The translations under genes were made by a program, and so were the position numbers. This document shows, in pieces, positions 5,450-5,562 of a stretch of 5,562 nucleotides of DNA. The notes beneath the pieces were generated by a model that worked only from the letters and a program-made list of their open reading frames with translations, was not told the origin of the DNA and searched no databases. Source of the DNA: an uncultured Porphyromonadaceae bacterium. GTDB lineage: Bacteria; Bacteroidota; Bacteroidia; Bacteroidales; Muribaculaceae. The first letter of the stretch is position 1, and each line of letters starts with the position of its first letter. The DNA is taken from assembly GCA_947176285.1 (NCBI GenBank), contig CAMWQF010000206.1, positions 1 through 5,562 on the forward strand. Direction: 5' to 3'.

Positions 5450-5562
5450 TATAGAGAGGGAAAATATTAAAATGAGTGAAACTTTTTAATTTTTTCCCAT
5501 TCAAACCTCCTGACTTCGTCACTAAAAAATAAGTCATTTTATAATTGTTTTATGCCCAATAT
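5450..5562. other. AT-rich non-coding end of the window
   Basis: I see no supportable gene here. A purine-rich GAGAGGG (5454-5460) lies 11 bases before an ATG at 5472 that encodes only MSETF. An inverted repeat, TGACTT (5511-5516) with AAGTCA (5531-5536), encloses a 14-base loop and is followed by TTTTAT, so a weak terminator is possible. TATAATTG (5540-5547) matches the Bacteroides -7 element TAnnTTTG at five of six fixed positions, with a TTCG at 5515-5518 near where the -33 TTTG should be. A promoter for a gene beyond the window is possible but unproven. Confidence 0.25.

Noticed and set aside
5472..5489. Five-residue ORF (MSETF) behind a purine-rich GAGAGGG
   Set aside because: It is too short to support as a gene, and purine runs are not a reliable start signal in Bacteroidota.
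5409..5537. Minus-strand 42-codon frame starting MTYFLVTKSGG
   Set aside because: It is short, overlaps the hydrophobic micropeptide in antisense, and its composition follows the AT-rich tail and then the GC-rich part. It is not convincing without evidence of conservation.

Overview
The window reads as the distal part of a surface-polysaccharide (capsule or exopolysaccharide) biosynthesis locus from a Bacteroidota genome, most likely a Bacteroidales gut-type organism. The basis is the gene content, the AT-rich leaders in front of start codons with almost no Shine-Dalgarno sequence, and the abrupt change from AT-rich polysaccharide genes to more GC-rich flanking DNA. The taxon is an inference; no rRNA or other marker gene is present.

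All convincing genes lie on the + strand. Positions 1-2719 hold a tight three-gene block: a polysaccharide pyruvyl transferase whose 5' end lies outside the window (1-915), an iron-sulfur protein of the coenzyme F420 hydrogenase beta-subunit (FrhB) family (927-2159), and a left-handed beta-helix O-acyltransferase (2156-2719). The last two share an ATGA overlap. These would add and possibly modify non-sugar substituents on a glycan repeat unit. After a 232-base gap comes an unrecognised integral membrane protein (2952-4028), then a family 2 glycosyltransferase of the AmsE type (4109-4921).

Downstream of the glycosyltransferase the character changes. A possible hairpin sits directly on its stop codon (4921-4955). 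It is followed by a small, very acidic, Trp-rich protein of unknown function (4984-5217) whose DNA is about 54% G+C in its middle, against roughly one third in the neighbouring genes. Then come two copies of a GC-rich palindromic module (a CCC-TAAA-GGG core), each trailed by degenerate 8-9-base tandem units, and a 21-residue hydrophobic peptide ORF (5384-5449). The last 110 bases are AT-rich and hold no gene I can support. I place the right edge of the polysaccharide island between about 4921 and 4984.

No tRNA, rRNA, CRISPR array, insertion sequence or integrase was seen. The least explained items are the membrane protein at 2952-4028, the pairing of an FrhB-like redox protein with a pyruvyl transferase, and the small-protein / repeat / micro-peptide cluster at 4984-5449.
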